From Brachynemurus nebulosus (taxonomy: Eukaryota > Arthropoda > Insecta > Neuroptera > Myrmeleontidae), in assembly GCA_035578155.1 (NCBI GenBank), contig JAPWDM010000045.1, forward strand, positions 1,736,001 to 1,800,000: a stretch of 64,000 nt of DNA, read 5' to 3'. Positions 36,465-49,206 of the stretch are shown here, in pieces (within the stretch, counting starts at the first letter, position 1; each line of letters begins with the position of its first letter). The notes under the pieces were generated by a model, which was given only the letters and a program-made list of their open reading frames with translations, was not told the DNA's origin and ran no database searches. The translations under genes were made by a program, and so were the position numbers.

Positions 36465-36919
36465 AGCCGCTTCTACACGATGCTACGAACACCTTCCAAC
36501 ATTGGACGTTCGCTGGTTCATCGCATCGAATAGCCGTTGTTCGAACCTACGAGTGTCCAATGTCGAGCGTCAAACGTTCGCATTTGGTCGTGTCCCGTTC
36601 GATGTCGGTATTTTTGCACCGAGTCAAAGGGATGCTTCGAACGTTTGAAGGTCAATATTGGTTGCGTTGTTGGTTCGACTCAGCAGCTGCACGACTCGTT
36701 CATGTGAAGAGAGACAACATCAGTGTATAACATTAGAGATAACATCAGACAGATAACAGCCTTGTCCACTGAGTAGCAACACATCATCATTCGTATTGGA
36801 TCAAACATTCGATTCATCGTGTAGCAGATACATTCGTCGCACCAACTATCGAACTTAATTGCCTCAAACGTTCGATCGAACGTTGGAAGGAACGTTCGTA
36901 GCATCGTGTAGAACCCGCT
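36465..36919 (+). mobile_element. 455-bp PIF/Harbinger-like MITE, copy 1
   Basis: Ends AGCCGCTTCTACACGATGCT and, in reverse complement, AGCGGGTTCTACACGATGCT, continuing ACGAAC. It is flanked by the 3-bp duplication TAA (36462-36464, 36920-36922). TWA duplications are diagnostic of PIF/Harbinger. Interior repeats of CGAACGTT/AACGTTCG and a CGTTCGATCGAACG palindrome near the right end. Frames in both directions are not genes. Confidence 0.85.
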
Positions 36920-36922
36920 TAA

Positions 36923-37617
36923 TTATGTGACGTCTGGTAACCCTGCTACCGGGTAACCCTCTCCAACCATTCAACTGTCATCCTGTTTTATTTGCTTCTA
37001 ACATTCCGATATTTCGGTCCTACGCTATTGAGCTTATACACTCCGTGTTAAAACTGGAACCATAATAGAGCAAAATCTGAGTAACCTGTCTATATATATA
37101 GTATAATTTTGTACGAGTAATAGTCAATCAACTCACATTATAGGAAAAGTAGGTAAATATTTAATGGTTAATTACATATCTATCCTATAAAATGTGAAGT
37201 TTCATCTTCAGTTGTTATCATACTTAAATGTACAAATATAGATTGCAAATATTTATTTCGCTAATTTTAATGTCCCTTTCACTTTTATGTCATTTGCACA
37301 ATATATAATAAAATATCGCAATTTAGACATAACAGTTAATATACGTAAATATTAAAAACAGAGGATACTTTTGTTAAAATATTTACATAAAATAAATAAA
37401 GAAATAAAATCTCATTGAATTACGTAATTATAGTGCGACTACGATTAGAAAAAAGTGAGGGTAATAAAACTTTTTAACACGTTAACGGTTATAAGAGATT
37501 ATGACGAAACACCTAACCAATACACTATTTTGATAATTAATGTACCAGTTACTTTTATACGACATAAGGCACATATAGTGCCTAAACCACAGAATAATCA
37601 GAAACTAACTTGCTATC
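36923..37617. other. AT-rich stretch without recognised genes
   Basis: No paired repeats or domains recognised; an 84-codon frame (37455-37709) runs partly into the next element and is not recognised. Confidence 0.35.
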
Positions 37618-37890
37618 TCTGTACTACTGATACCTGCGTAGACAAAAAATCCCCTCTACTTCCCACCACTATGTGTAGGTACACAATGTTTGTAGTGGCG
37701 TGGGTTTGATGTTTGCTTCTGTGTGAATATATACACACACAAGTATATAACACGTATTAGCGGACAGAGCAACGTGCAGTTCAAGCAATAATGGTCTTAA
37801 CAATACATAACAAACATCGTGCATTCGGAGACCGACACCGTGCATTCGGAGACCGACACCGGAAACTAAATGCCTTCAACGGTATCTGAC
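37618..37890. mobile_element. 440-bp hAT-like family, partial copy 2
   Basis: Shares TAGTGGYGTKGGTTTGATG, TTTGCTTCTGTGTG, AACACGTATTA, GACAGAGCAACGTGCAG and GACCGACACCG with the 15843-16282 copy, in the same order and orientation. Both termini are eroded, so bounds are approximate. It has its own 21-bp perfect tandem duplication at 37819-37860. Confidence 0.7.
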
Positions 37891-39064
37891 ACACTCCTGA
37901 CACTGCTATCCACATTTTTTTATACATACCCTTAGGGCTTGGCCTAGACATAGAATGAGTTTGTTTGTATATAGTAAACTGGGCTGAATCAGGGAAAGAC
38001 GAGTAAATTGGGGTAGAACAAAAAATGTTATTCATGACCTTAGTTTAAAAACACTGTATGTAAAACCGAACATATTATATCTTTGTTGGCGTTCGCCGGA
38101 AAAGTTTGTTAGCATAACTTTAGCTAACGAAACTTGCATCGTTACAAACCAGAGGGCTTTGATTCAAAAAAGTCACATGCATTAGACAGTAAAAATCATA
38201 GAGATAATACAACAGAGCAGGCAAGCCATCAGAAATACGTTGGTCCAAGAAAAAGAAATAAAAAATAGCTGTACAGTTTCCATCTCTTTTTATTTTGAAC
38301 TATGTAGGCAGTTGATTTAAATTATGCACCAAATAAAATATATTAATGCGCATGCGTTATGAAACAAAAATAGAAACTGTACAGATATTTTCCCTCTTTT
38401 TTTCTCCGTCCATAACTACCACTTACAGTGCTGCATAGGAGTTGCGTACTCTACATGTACTATCTCTATAGTAAAAATACGATTCCCAAATCTATGGGTG
38501 AGTTTTTTATTTCATAATTTTTGCACGTGGCTGTACTTCAGAAATTAAGTATTTATACCGTAAAAATCAGAGGACCCATGAAAAAATATTTAAGGTGTAT
38601 AATTTTTTTGAATTAGAGCCCTATTGTTCATAACGGTGGAAGCACCGTTAGCTAACAAAATTTTTTGACAAATGCCAGCTTTGTTAAACCATAGTAGAAT
38701 AATTATAATTCTTGACTATTAACCCATATCCTGTCTCTATCCACCCCTAATCACACTACATTCGTTCCTTTATACTTAACATAGCATCTCTATTAACCCA
38801 CCTATTGTCTGCATTCACCCCTATCCACCCTCTTCGTCTATAATATTAATAATTATTGTTATTATGGCAATTATGCTGAGATTTTAATTGATATTTTCAG
38901 ATATGATGTTATTTTTTGTTTCTAAAAACTTTATATAAACTTTATCTATTTTCGTGTTCTTACGAATAAATTGCTGTTTAATCGAAATCTAAGTTGAAAC
39001 ACATATGAAAAAAGTACCTACAGTTTACGGTACATGATAGCAATAAAGATTGAATCATATTTAC
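37891..39064. other. Stretch without recognised genes
   Basis: No domains or paired element ends. CCACCCCTAATCAC / CACCCCTATCCACCC pyrimidine-rich words at 38745-38830 are the only feature. Confidence 0.35.
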
Positions 39065-39275
39065 AGACACTGAACATTAGAGACACTCACTGTGGCAGAC
39101 ACGACAAATATTTCTTAATACTTTAATGCTTTCCTTATGAGTGTATTCATATGTAACGTAACGTAACCGCACAGACACGGATACACTCTATGTATGAATA
39201 TACTCATAAGAAAAACATTGAACAATATTAATTTGTCGTATCTATCATGATACGTGCCTGTGACGTTCAGTGTCT
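39065..39275. mobile_element. 211-bp palindromic MITE
   Basis: Ends AGACACTGAACAT and, in reverse complement, AGACACTGAACGTC. Arms continue GACACGACAAAT, AATGCTTTCCTTATGAGT and TATTCATA, mirrored on the right. The central loop (39150-39185) reads CGTAACGTAACCGCACAGAC. A relative at 63685 has this loop in the opposite orientation. No coding, target duplication unclear. Confidence 0.65.
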
Positions 39276-40284
39276 ATAGATATGAATGCAGCCTAATTCG
39301 TGCAGTAGTAATCACAACAATGTCAGTAGTAGTCAACCGACCGTCAACGTGTTAAATATACAAATCCTTTGAAAATTTTTATTATGACGACTTTTTACTT
39401 GACTTGGTCAGATTATAATTACAATAATTAACTATTTTAAGTGCGTAGTAATCGGTTAATTATCGACTTACAATTAGTTAACTTGGATCAAATATGTCCA
39501 TTTTTTTTAAACATGAATGAATTTAACGCTTAGTGTATCCACGGGTCCACTCTGAGCAAACTCTGAACTTTATCGAACCTTCAGATAATGGTACCGTCTG
39601 TCTAGAGTGTAGATCTAGCGTCTTGTTATGTATACCATGTTTTCCAAGGATAACAACTGATTTAAAGATCGTAACTTTTCTGTAGACACCCAGCTTTTAC
39701 TGAGCGGTAGCCTGAGATTTGAGATCAGACTTGTACTTTTGCACTAAAAAAGAAATGGACGGAACTGGTTTGAAAATTTATATAAGCGTATATACGAACT
39801 AATATATTTTTATAATTATATTTTCTATGATACTTTGGTTTCCAGTTTGTTTTGATATGTGTACAATTAACAGTAAGATACGCTAAGCTAACCTAAAAAA
39901 AAGAAGTATGAACCTGCAAATTTTTGAAGCCTATTTTTGTACTCACCTATTATTGCAGAGTAACTGATAGAAAAATTTTGAAAAGTAAAAATTTCAACAA
40001 TATGGCTGGGTGATTTTTACTGGATTGACTCATTGTCAGTATGCATTTTAAAAATTGTATTTTTTGAACTGAAATATAAACCTCCACTACAGGAGGTTAT
40101 TTCATTAATGACGTGTTTTGAAAAATCCTCTATATGTCACTCAGGATGCTGTCACTGGGATCTTGTAATTATTTATTTTACAAAATACGAATTTAACAAA
40201 GTTACTTTCTAGGGAAATTTTATTAATGAAAATTTCAAAACAAAAGCTTTTAATGATTAAAATATTTTCTGAATTTAAAAATGG
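39276..40284. other. Stretch without recognised genes
   Basis: No open frame or paired repeat recognised; 39530-39720 is of higher complexity but has no identifiable content. Confidence 0.35.
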
Positions 40285-40744
40285 CAATTTAACTCATGTG
40301 TATCAAATCCCATAAGAATACTGTAGTTTTTTCTCGTTTACCATGGAAAAAAAGTTAGAACAGATTTTTATGGCGAAAAAAATGGTACAAAACATTTCAG
40401 TGGTCATTTCACTGTAGATGTAAGCACGACAAAAACGAAACAAAAATTAGTATTGGTAAATTTAACTGATTTCAGAACCATAGTAACAATGTATTAAATA
40501 TTTTATTCGTTAAATTGTCTTACCGTATTGCACTTGAGTTTTATATTTTTTCTGAATACATTTGTGTTTTCTATAACTCAAATTTCTTGCCTAAAAGCAA
40601 TTTAACTTGAAGAACTGTCAACCCAAAAACGCTTCAGCTTCGCTGTCGCGTTTTTGCTAGTTAAATTGCCAGGCAACAAATTTTTGTTAGACAAACACAA
40701 ATTTATTCGAAAAAATACAAACCTCTCGTGTAATGATAAGTGAC
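40285..40744 (+). mobile_element. Repeat family B copy 1, with ~225-bp palindromic end
   Basis: The whole block recurs in reverse complement at 58262-59575. Its right half (about 40522-40744) is itself palindromic: CTTACCGTATTGCACTTGAG versus, from the right, CTTATCATTACACGAGAGG; then TTTTTTCTGAAT/TTTTTTCGAAT, TTTGTGTTT, AAGCAATTTAACT and AACTGTCAACCC/GCGTTTTTG around a centre near 40640. No coding. Confidence 0.78.
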
Positions 40745-41175
40745 AAAATCTGAATAGTCGTGTTGTTATTGGTTCACCGTTTATAAGATATTTCTATTTA
40801 TGTGACTACACTTACGAAACACAATCATCTTTTAATTGATTACTTTATATAAAATGTTACATCAATGCATACTCCCTTTATAGGTCCATTAAAAATGACA
40901 CTCTAAAATCAATTTCAAATTTTTTTCTTAAATTATCTCGTATTGTAAAAAACCACTTACAAAATATTTAATTGAACGATAATTTTAATTGTACGCATAA
41001 GCCAGAATTCGTTTTAAAATATTTTTAAAATTTTTGTCTGTATTTCGATTTCAATTTAATAGGAAGAGTAATTCTTTTTACGAAATTGATTGTAGATAGT
41101 TCAACACTGTGAAAATCAATAATAATTATGTTGAAATATTTATTTATATTCCCTCCCATTTTCAAAATTTCGATA
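40745..41175. other. Stretch without supported genes
   Basis: The minus-strand frame ending here (41025-41297) overlaps the next element and is not recognised. Confidence 0.35.
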
Positions 41176-42130
41176 GGGGAAGGTCGCCCAAAGCGGGTAC
41201 CCCTCTTAAAGCGGGTAAGCGCTTGTATATCGTTGTATCGAATGTTTTTGTCAGGTCGTGTGTATACCGAGATTAACCGAATATCAGCCAATGTCAATCA
41301 GTTGCACTTGAACGCTTGTGTCATTTAATGTCCTAGTTAAGCTTCATCAAATTTTTTTGTTGGTTCTGTTAAAAATTTTGACGATAAATATTCTGTGACT
41401 AGACACAAACCTTTTTATTTGTAATCTTTTTGGTATTACCATATTATGTTATCATCATTTGACTTTTAATGTAGAAAAAGGTAGATATATATCGGCTTTC
41501 ATTTTGAAATTATTCTAAGTTAACGAAATTAAGTCCTTTTGGGCAAAGCGGGTATGGGCAAAGCGGGTAAACAAAATAGAAGCATCTTAATGGAAAAAAC
41601 TGTTGGAAGGGGAAAAAAATAAATAATCTTCTTTTTACGACGGAATGAGGGAAAAAGCTTAAAAAAAATATTTCTGCCTTGTTTGTAGTGATTTTGATGT
41701 GGAATCACCTGAAGTAATATATTCCAATATGGAGGTTGTAAAGAAAGTTGCAGTTAATTGTTATTAATTTATTATTTTTGTCTTTTTTCAATTTTTTTTA
41801 CTTAATTATTATTATTTTTAAGTTCTATATGATTAAGAAAGTTTATATTAAAAAATAATAACAGTATTTAAATACAGAATGTACTTACCCGCTTTGCCCA
41901 AAGGGGGTTACCCGCTTTAGGATACCTATACGGGCAAAGCGGGTTTTTGCAGAGGTTTTGTATTTTCTTTATTAAAAATAAATATCGTATAAACATTTCT
42001 TAAGCGCAGTTTCATTTTAAAGTTCGATAATTATTCTATCTGATAATATAAAAAAGATCTGCTTATTGAGGTCAAAAGTCACTTTTTTGGGCGTTTAATC
42101 TTAGCTTACCCGCTTTGGGCGACCTTCCCC
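41176..42130. mobile_element. 955-bp TA-flanked element with repeated AAAGCGGGTA motifs
   Basis: Perfect inverted ends GGGGAAGGTCGCCCAAAGCG (then GGTA), flanked by TA on both sides (41174-41175, 42131-42132). About eight AAAGCGGGT motifs in both orientations lie at the ends and near 41545, 41560, 41890, 41915 and 41938. TA duplication places it in the Tc1/mariner/pogo group as a non-autonomous element. Small frames overlapping the left end are not genes. Confidence 0.85.
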
Positions 42131-42132
42131 TA

Positions 42133-44770
42133 TATTCCTTCTCATGTGTAAAACAGTGTATCACCAAAAATTTTTCGTAATAAGTAGTATCAATAAATTA
42201 ACAGATATTACTATAATAAACCAATATTTTACTTCGCAAAATATCACTTTTATTTTGAAACTGCGACAATATTGTTTTGAAAGGTCAGTTCATTTTCAAA
42301 CAGGAATCTCTGTCCAGAAATTACTATTTCGCAGGTTCAAAATAGATGTGTTATTTTGCAAAGTTTGTTTATTATTTACAAATATGGAATACCATAAAGT
42401 AATGTTCAAATCAATTAACCCTAGAATCATACGTACTCGTGAAAAGGAGGAACTTCTCTACCTGCTCCCATACTACAACTTGTCGTTGCCTGCTTGTTGT
42501 AAAACTTCTGTTACCTAATTTATTTGTTATTATAACACAGCAAATGTATAAACTTTGTTTATAGTTGCTGTTGTTTTGTTTATATTGCAATTAGGGTACG
42601 TCAAAAGGACGACGATGTATGATTAACGTATGTTTTTTTTTAAAGATTTTGTACTTTACATATAAAAGTTTTCCTAATTTTTCTAAAATTTATTAAAGAT
42701 ATGGATATTATAATTAATTTATTCAATGATTATGATAATGTGAAAGATGATTACAGCTGTTTGACTTATAGAGACGACCTAATACTGAAGTTTTAATATA
42801 TTGAATCGAAAACCAAAGAATGTGTTCCAAGTGACTTAATAAAAGATTAATAATTTATTTTGTGGAAAGTATTTTAATTTTTATTATTTTTTGAGATCTT
42901 ATTCGAAAAATTACTAACAAATTTTAGAAAATTTACAAATGTGCCGAATCAGGAAATAACTACATATCTACGGGAATATTTGTGACCGAGAAATTTCACA
43001 TTCTGTAAAGTCACACATGTTCACCGACTCATAATAGTTCATAAATTAATTATTTGAAAGACATGTCTTATGATACAATTGACGTATTTATCTATTTTTT
43101 AATTTTTATAATAAAAATATGGACTTTGATAAAAAAAATTTAAAAAATTAATAAATATTTATATTAAAAAATTTTTCCAAATCCAATTTTTGTAAATTTT
43201 TTGTTCGCTTTTGTAGTATTGTTATGTAAAAAAAATATTTTTTGCAAATGAACTCTAAAACTCTGCGTAAAAAGTCCATTCGTCAAAATGACGCCGATGT
43301 ATGATTAACTTGACTCGTAGACCAACGTATGATTCTACGGTTGATATTAGATATTACTATTTTGTGCAAAGCTCTCTTGTCAATTGTAGCGTATCTTTTT
43401 CCTGTGAAAATTCAGTGTCATCAATTAACATGTAAATCATAATTAATAACTAATTAGGTACTTATACATCTAAACATCTTGTATACACTTCATTCCTAAA
43501 TACTATTAAATACAAAATATATCATAATAGTTAATTCTAAACATATATATTTTAATTATTATATCGATGACGTAATCAATATAAATTGTTCACTCCCTTG
43601 ATCAGATTGTGAATATTATGTCTGTATACTTATTCATTTAGTTTAAAAATATCCCTCCATCTATATTAACACATTGTTACTGGATTAATTCAGTAGAACC
43701 TTTTTTCATATTTAAATCTACATATTAATACTAATCTAAATAATTGAACTGGATTAACGAATTGACTCTGATTTATATGATATGTGTCTATAAAAATATG
43801 AAAAAACATAGATACACAGTGTTCTAGAAAAGTTAACCATTGAGTTTTGAAATAAATTCAAGTTTTCTTTACTGTAGTCAACTATCGATTTTCCGAGGGT
43901 AGATTAACCGGGTTAGGGGTTAACCGAGTCTAAAGTAAAACAATTTTTAAAGAAAAAGCGCTAACGTATAAAATCATTACAGTTTTAATTGCTTCATTAA
44001 CACGTTTCATATTATGACGAGTGCTAATGATGAGCAGCACTACAATTAGCTTAAATAACAGTATTAAAATACACATGTAATTGATTAAAAACTTTTAACA
44101 TGAATAAGTATATGTTTTTGGGCTGGGATACAGTTGAAAAAAATTCGTGATTCATGAGTAGAATCGAGTATAGACTATTTATAAACTAAGTACAAGTAAT
44201 CGAAAACTACGTATAATCGAATATCATTTAACTATAAAAGAAAAGAAGAAAAGATGAATTTAGGCAAAAAGAAATATTTAGGCAAATAGAAGTACATAGT
44301 AACAAATCTATCGAATCAATTAAAATAAAAATGTTGGAAAATCTCTATTTTACTTTTATTGACCATCTTGTACTTTTCAACTATTATTATTATTATTACT
44401 TTGGATCTGTAAACGCATACAAATATTATAAATGCAACCAGTATTTGATTAAATATGAAACCAAAATGGAAAACATAAAGGGGTGATTCAATTGTTATTT
44501 GATTTATGATAGATTTTTTAAGTCATTTTAAAGTGGATTTAAAAAATGAAAATAATAGTAAACTAAACTGCATAATACTGCATATTATATTCACTATGTT
44601 TATTTATTTAATAAATAATATTTTGTTAAATTAATGTAATATTTTAAATAAATATATAACATTTATCGTCAAACGAAGGCAATTATGTCCAGCTGCTTTA
44701 TTATTTGTTACTGTGTTATTTATATTGTTATATTACTGTTTTTATATAGCAAATATTACATATATACAAA
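42133..44770. other. AT-rich stretch; one unidentified 124-codon frame and a direct repeat
   Basis: The frame at 42144-42518 (plus) is the longest non-microsatellite one in the vicinity, contains several Cys, and has no recognised domain. CGTCAAAAKGACG followed by CGATGTATGATTAAC occurs at about 42599 and 43283 in direct orientation. 43870-43930 (GTCAACTATCGATTTTCCGA) looks like a pogo-type left end without a clear right partner. Confidence 0.35.
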
Positions 44771-44771
44771 T

Positions 44772-45280
<509 letters not shown>

Positions 45281-45778
45281 ATAAGGCCAATAGCGCGGCC
45301 CTCCGTTCAAGTATCCCCAGACTTACTTCCCTTTTAAGGGCGTACGGGGAACATTCGGGCGGAATTGTTCGATTCAGCCCGATTTTTAAAACTCCAGGTT
45401 TTAAAATAATAATTATAAACTGAAACATTATATAGACACTCCATCTATGTTTAGCTTCTAAATGATTTTTGACCAACTGATTTAGGTACTATTTAAAAAC
45501 ACATTTAACAATAAAAGCAGGAACTCTAATTGTAAGATTAAACATTCAAACAGATAGGAACAACATGTTTTCGCAGTACCCTTTGTTCACTTTTCACTTT
45601 TAACAACTTTTTTCCTGGATGCCATTTTTGAAAAATTTTTCGCGGAACTCTTTGTGACTGCTTACGAAACACCACCAATGTTCCTGGAAATGAAGTTTGA
45701 GAAACATATTTTTCTTAATTGTTATAATTTTAAATTATTCGGAATTACAAAAAATAGTAAATAGGTATGTACCTACGC
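45281..45778. other. Unassigned; GC-richer at 45283-45400
   Basis: GGCCAATAGCGCGGCCCTCC, TCCCTTTTAAGGGCGTACGG and AACATTCGGGCGG stand out from AT-rich flanks. The minus-strand frame 45204-45476 over it is unrecognised. Confidence 0.35.
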
Positions 45779-45889
45779 CACGAGACTAAGGCGTAACTTT
45801 TAATCCATCGTGTGAGTGACTTGATTCATCGTGCGACTTGTCACCCGCGGAGTTTTACACGGAATCAAAAGTTACACTTTAGTTTCTTG
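45779..45889. repeat. ~110-bp imperfect palindrome
   Basis: CGAGACTAAGGCGTAACTTT mirrored by AAAAGTTACACTTTAGTTTC, with TAATCCATCGTGTGAGTGAC inside facing GTCACCCGCGGAG..ACACGGAAT. Possibly a small foldback element. Confidence 0.6.
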
Positions 45890-46855
45890 ATGTATAATAC
45901 ACTATTAAAAATCCTAAAATAGATTTCTCATCAGTCATCCTAACAATTTAACAATTTTCTCTATAATTTCACATACAATTATTTAAAACCGTATTATAAA
46001 CATTAGAAATGTTGTTTTGAAATTGGAACTTTCGAAGAAAAAAAAAATTACTTGTCAGTTGCAGGTTGATATTTGGATTATTAAAAGAACAAATATTCAT
46101 ACATACATATACATAATATGCCAACTTCTTTTTAAGTACACAAAAAATAAATGCGATATTTTGCTATATACTTCCTCTTTATTAAATGGTAGACACGTGT
46201 TTCAAGTTCGTATGCCTACATTGTTTAAGAGCTTACTTTTTTCGTTTGAAAGAGATTTATTTTTATGACTATTCAACTTGAAATAAAAGGTAGGAAATAA
46301 GAAAATCCCTGAGCTTACAATATACGTAATTTAAATGTCATTCCATACGTCAAAGTTTCTTCTCTTTTGTTGAAAAGAAAAGAAAACAGCAATTATGAAC
46401 TGATAATCATGCAAAAATATTTAATTGCAGCTATATACATATTTAGCTTTGGTTCAACATGAGTTGTAAGAATTTTTTTATATCTTTTAAGATAATAATA
46501 GATATTATATTGATAGTTCTCTGGCTGTAGTTATATTAATAGTAAAGTAGCTCTCATTTTAAGATATTTAGTGTAAAACAACTTTAAAATCATAACTGAA
46601 TAATGTTGAAATATTTTTTTAGTTTTTTTTTATAACTGTAAGTAGTATTTTTGCTCCAATTAAAATTATTTTTAAGATTACTTTTCGGCACTTCCACGGT
46701 CAAATCAAAAAACTAGTTATTCCATTTTCTGACAAATATTTTATTAACCTAAAAGCTAAAAAGAAAAATTGGAACCTTGGTGTTTGTGTCTACCTTTAAT
46801 TTATGTGATTATAAAATACTGCTAGGAAAATTTTCTACTTTTGAAAAACTTATTT
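45890..46855. other. AT-rich stretch without supported genes
   Basis: An 83-codon frame (46017-46268) has no recognised domain. Confidence 0.35.
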
Positions 46856-47099
46856 TTTACTTACCACACTAAAGTGACAAAATTTAGTAGTAAAATATTC
46901 TTACCTGAAACAAAGAAAACAGTATGTTAAAAAATGTTAAAAAATTTTTTATAGATTAGATAATAGTTATTTATGTAACAAATCCTATAAGTGATATTGT
47001 ATTGGGCGAGTAGACAAATTTCTGAAAGGTTGGGATCGTGTTCGAAGTCTACGGATTCAATAAAACAATTTTCTGCAATATTTTTTTTACCCTCTAAAC

Positions 47100-47895
47100 C
47101 ATGGGTCGGCAACCTGTGGCCCGTTACAAGCTTTCATGCGGCCCGCCAAGCAATATAACTTGTCGAACAATTTGCTCTGCCCATGCAGAGTTGAGCATAC
47201 ATACATACATACTTTATACATACATACATTATAGTGTCCTCCGATATTTTATAACATGTAATTAAAACTATTACGAAAAATTTTTCCTCATGTTGATTTT
47301 AAAAAATATTTAAATATTAATTTGTGTTAAAAAAAGAAAATACCCCTGTCGCAGTATCCTGCATAATATAGCGAATTCCGTTTACAAAAATTAGTTTTTC
47401 TTGGAAACTACTTGACATAGAATTATTGTTCAAAAATCATTTTTATGTGATTATTTTCTCCTCTTTCCAGCTGTGTAAGAAAATATAGAAAAAACTTGAA
47501 GAAATTGGAGCAAAAAACTTACTTTTTCCACAAAAATTTTTTAGGAAAAAATGGTTAAAAATCCATTCCGGGCATCGGACGTGTCTGACTTTTTGGATTT
47601 CTAATATTTTAACCAAATTTCGTAAAAACAGGATTTTTCGTTCGAGAATTATATAAATTTTAGTGAATGTCATTTTTGGGTTCTAGAGAATTCAAAATAA
47701 ATTATTTCTATCATAGTTCCGGGCTCAAGTAGCATCAAGACAGTCACTCTAATAGCTGAATTTTCGATTTGAAAATTCGTTAAAAGAACCTACTTAAGCC
47801 ATCTACTACATTGCAAAATATTTGACTGTGCGGCCCGCTAAAAATTATTTTTTTTTAAAAATGGCCCGCCATCCAAAAAAGCTTACCGACCCCTG
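47100..47895. mobile_element. hAT-like non-autonomous element with nested family A copy
   Basis: Ends CATGGGTCGGCAACCTGTGG and, in reverse complement, CAGGGGTCGGTAAGC, the CAGGGGTCGGCAA-type hAT terminus. It is flanked by a perfect 8-bp duplication CTCTAAAC (47092-47099, 47896-47903), which fits the hAT nTnnnnAn pattern. Subterminal GCGGCCCGC/GTGGCCCG words are mirrored. About 450 bp of the interior is a family A insertion, so the element itself is roughly 350 bp. No transposase. Confidence 0.87.
47341..47790 (-). mobile_element. Family A copy nested in the hAT element, without a TA tract
   Basis: Starts TACCCCTGTCGCAGTATCCT, then ATAGCGAATTCCG, TTTCTCCTCTTTCCAGCTG, GGCATCGGACGTGTCTGAC, TTCGTTCGAGAATTAT, TAAATTTTAGTGAATG, CATAGTTCCGGGCTCAAG and ends at AATAGCTGAATTTTCG. 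The order matches the complete copy at 55197, but the (TA)n tract is missing at the expected point (about 47652). The minus frame at 47443-47673 is not a gene. Confidence 0.82.
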
Positions 47896-48124
47896 CTCTA
47901 AACTGTTAAAATAAATGTAAATTAATATAATCGAGACCAACTGTACAGACCATTCCATTCTTCTTTTATCTTCTCTAGTCTCGACTATATTATTTATATC
48001 CAGCTAATATCAATAGTCACTACTCACTTCTGAATTTATTTGAAAATAGAGCTGCAGTTATTTTACTGACAGCATTTCCTTTCGAATGAATTAGAAATAC
48101 TAATAGTACAATTGCCTGATTATA

Positions 48125-48991
48125 CAGCCCCATAAAAAAGGGGTCGTGATCTGAATAACTGACCATGGTATTCATATATATTTTTCAATGCTGAATCCGA
48201 AATCGACGTCGAAACACACCTTTACCCTTAAATCTTTGTGTAGAGACAAAGATCCCTTAAATGGTTGTAAACTTACCTATCTATATCACCAGTATCGTTA
48301 CAAAAAGGAGTAAGAATGGACATTTTGCTACCCTCATGCTCTCATATTATTGCCAAGGGCTCTGCCAAGGGTGTAATACCCCCGAAGAGGTTGGCACATC
48401 TTCGACACCTCTGCTGCACCATTCCAGAAATAGATTTGCATCATCAAAGCTTCTAGCTTACAAACTTCTTTGAATGCAAAGGATACCTAATGGAGGGGGA
48501 ACACAGCCAAATCAACAACCCCCTAGAGGAATGAAAACTACCCTCTGCTGGATGGAGGTGGAGAAAAATACGGAAGAGCACACTTTTCTTGCTTTTACTG
48601 CTCAATAGTCGCAGGGCACTAAACAGAACAGCCCTCCACTGCTTTGCCCGTTCCCGTCTAAGGGAACCACCCTAAATACACAAAAAGTGTTCGAAAAAGT
48701 TTTAAGACTGGAAAGACGTACTCTACAGTTTTTCAATCTAAGAGAAGAGCAATTTGTCAACGGTATTAAGATTACACAGCAAGCAGATTTCGGGAGGGTT
48801 ACATACACCCTTGTTGGACTATTTAGCAATAATACGACAACACGAGGGCCTGAAAGTGTTCATTCATACTCTTTCTATAATGATACTGATTTGAATAACA
48901 TTTAAGACATATAGGAGTTTTCTTCACGTCAGATCAATAATAGAAATACCATGGTCAGTTATCCAGATCACGACCATTTTTTGTGGGGCTG
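48125..48991. mobile_element. 867-bp element with ~47-bp inverted ends, unknown superfamily
   Basis: Both ends start CAGCCCCAYAAAAAA and continue GGTCGTGATCTGRATAACTG then ACCATGGTATT, well conserved. The left flank is TA and the right flank TG, compatible with a mutated TA duplication but not proof. The interior is GC-richer than its surroundings and has small frames on both strands (70, 72 and 75 codons). The plus-strand one (48687-48905) reads FEKVLRLERRTLQFFNLREE and may be a transposase remnant, but I recognise no family. Confidence 0.75.
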
Positions 48992-49021
48992 TGTTATTTA
49001 CTTATTCCTAAATATTGTAAC

Positions 49022-49144
49022 TTTTAGCGAATTTCCAGAATGGAAACTCGCTATTACAGCCACTGTCATGACACGACTTGAACCCGGGACCATGGCAGAA
49101 ATTTGTTTTGAGGTCCCTAGGAACCGAAAATAATATTCACTCAA

Positions 49145-49206
<62 letters not shown>

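Noticed and set aside
43870..44215. Possible pogo-like element starting GTAGTCAACTATCGATTTTC
   Set aside because: The candidate right end near 44205 (TCGAAAACTACG) matches only weakly and TA flanks are uncertain.
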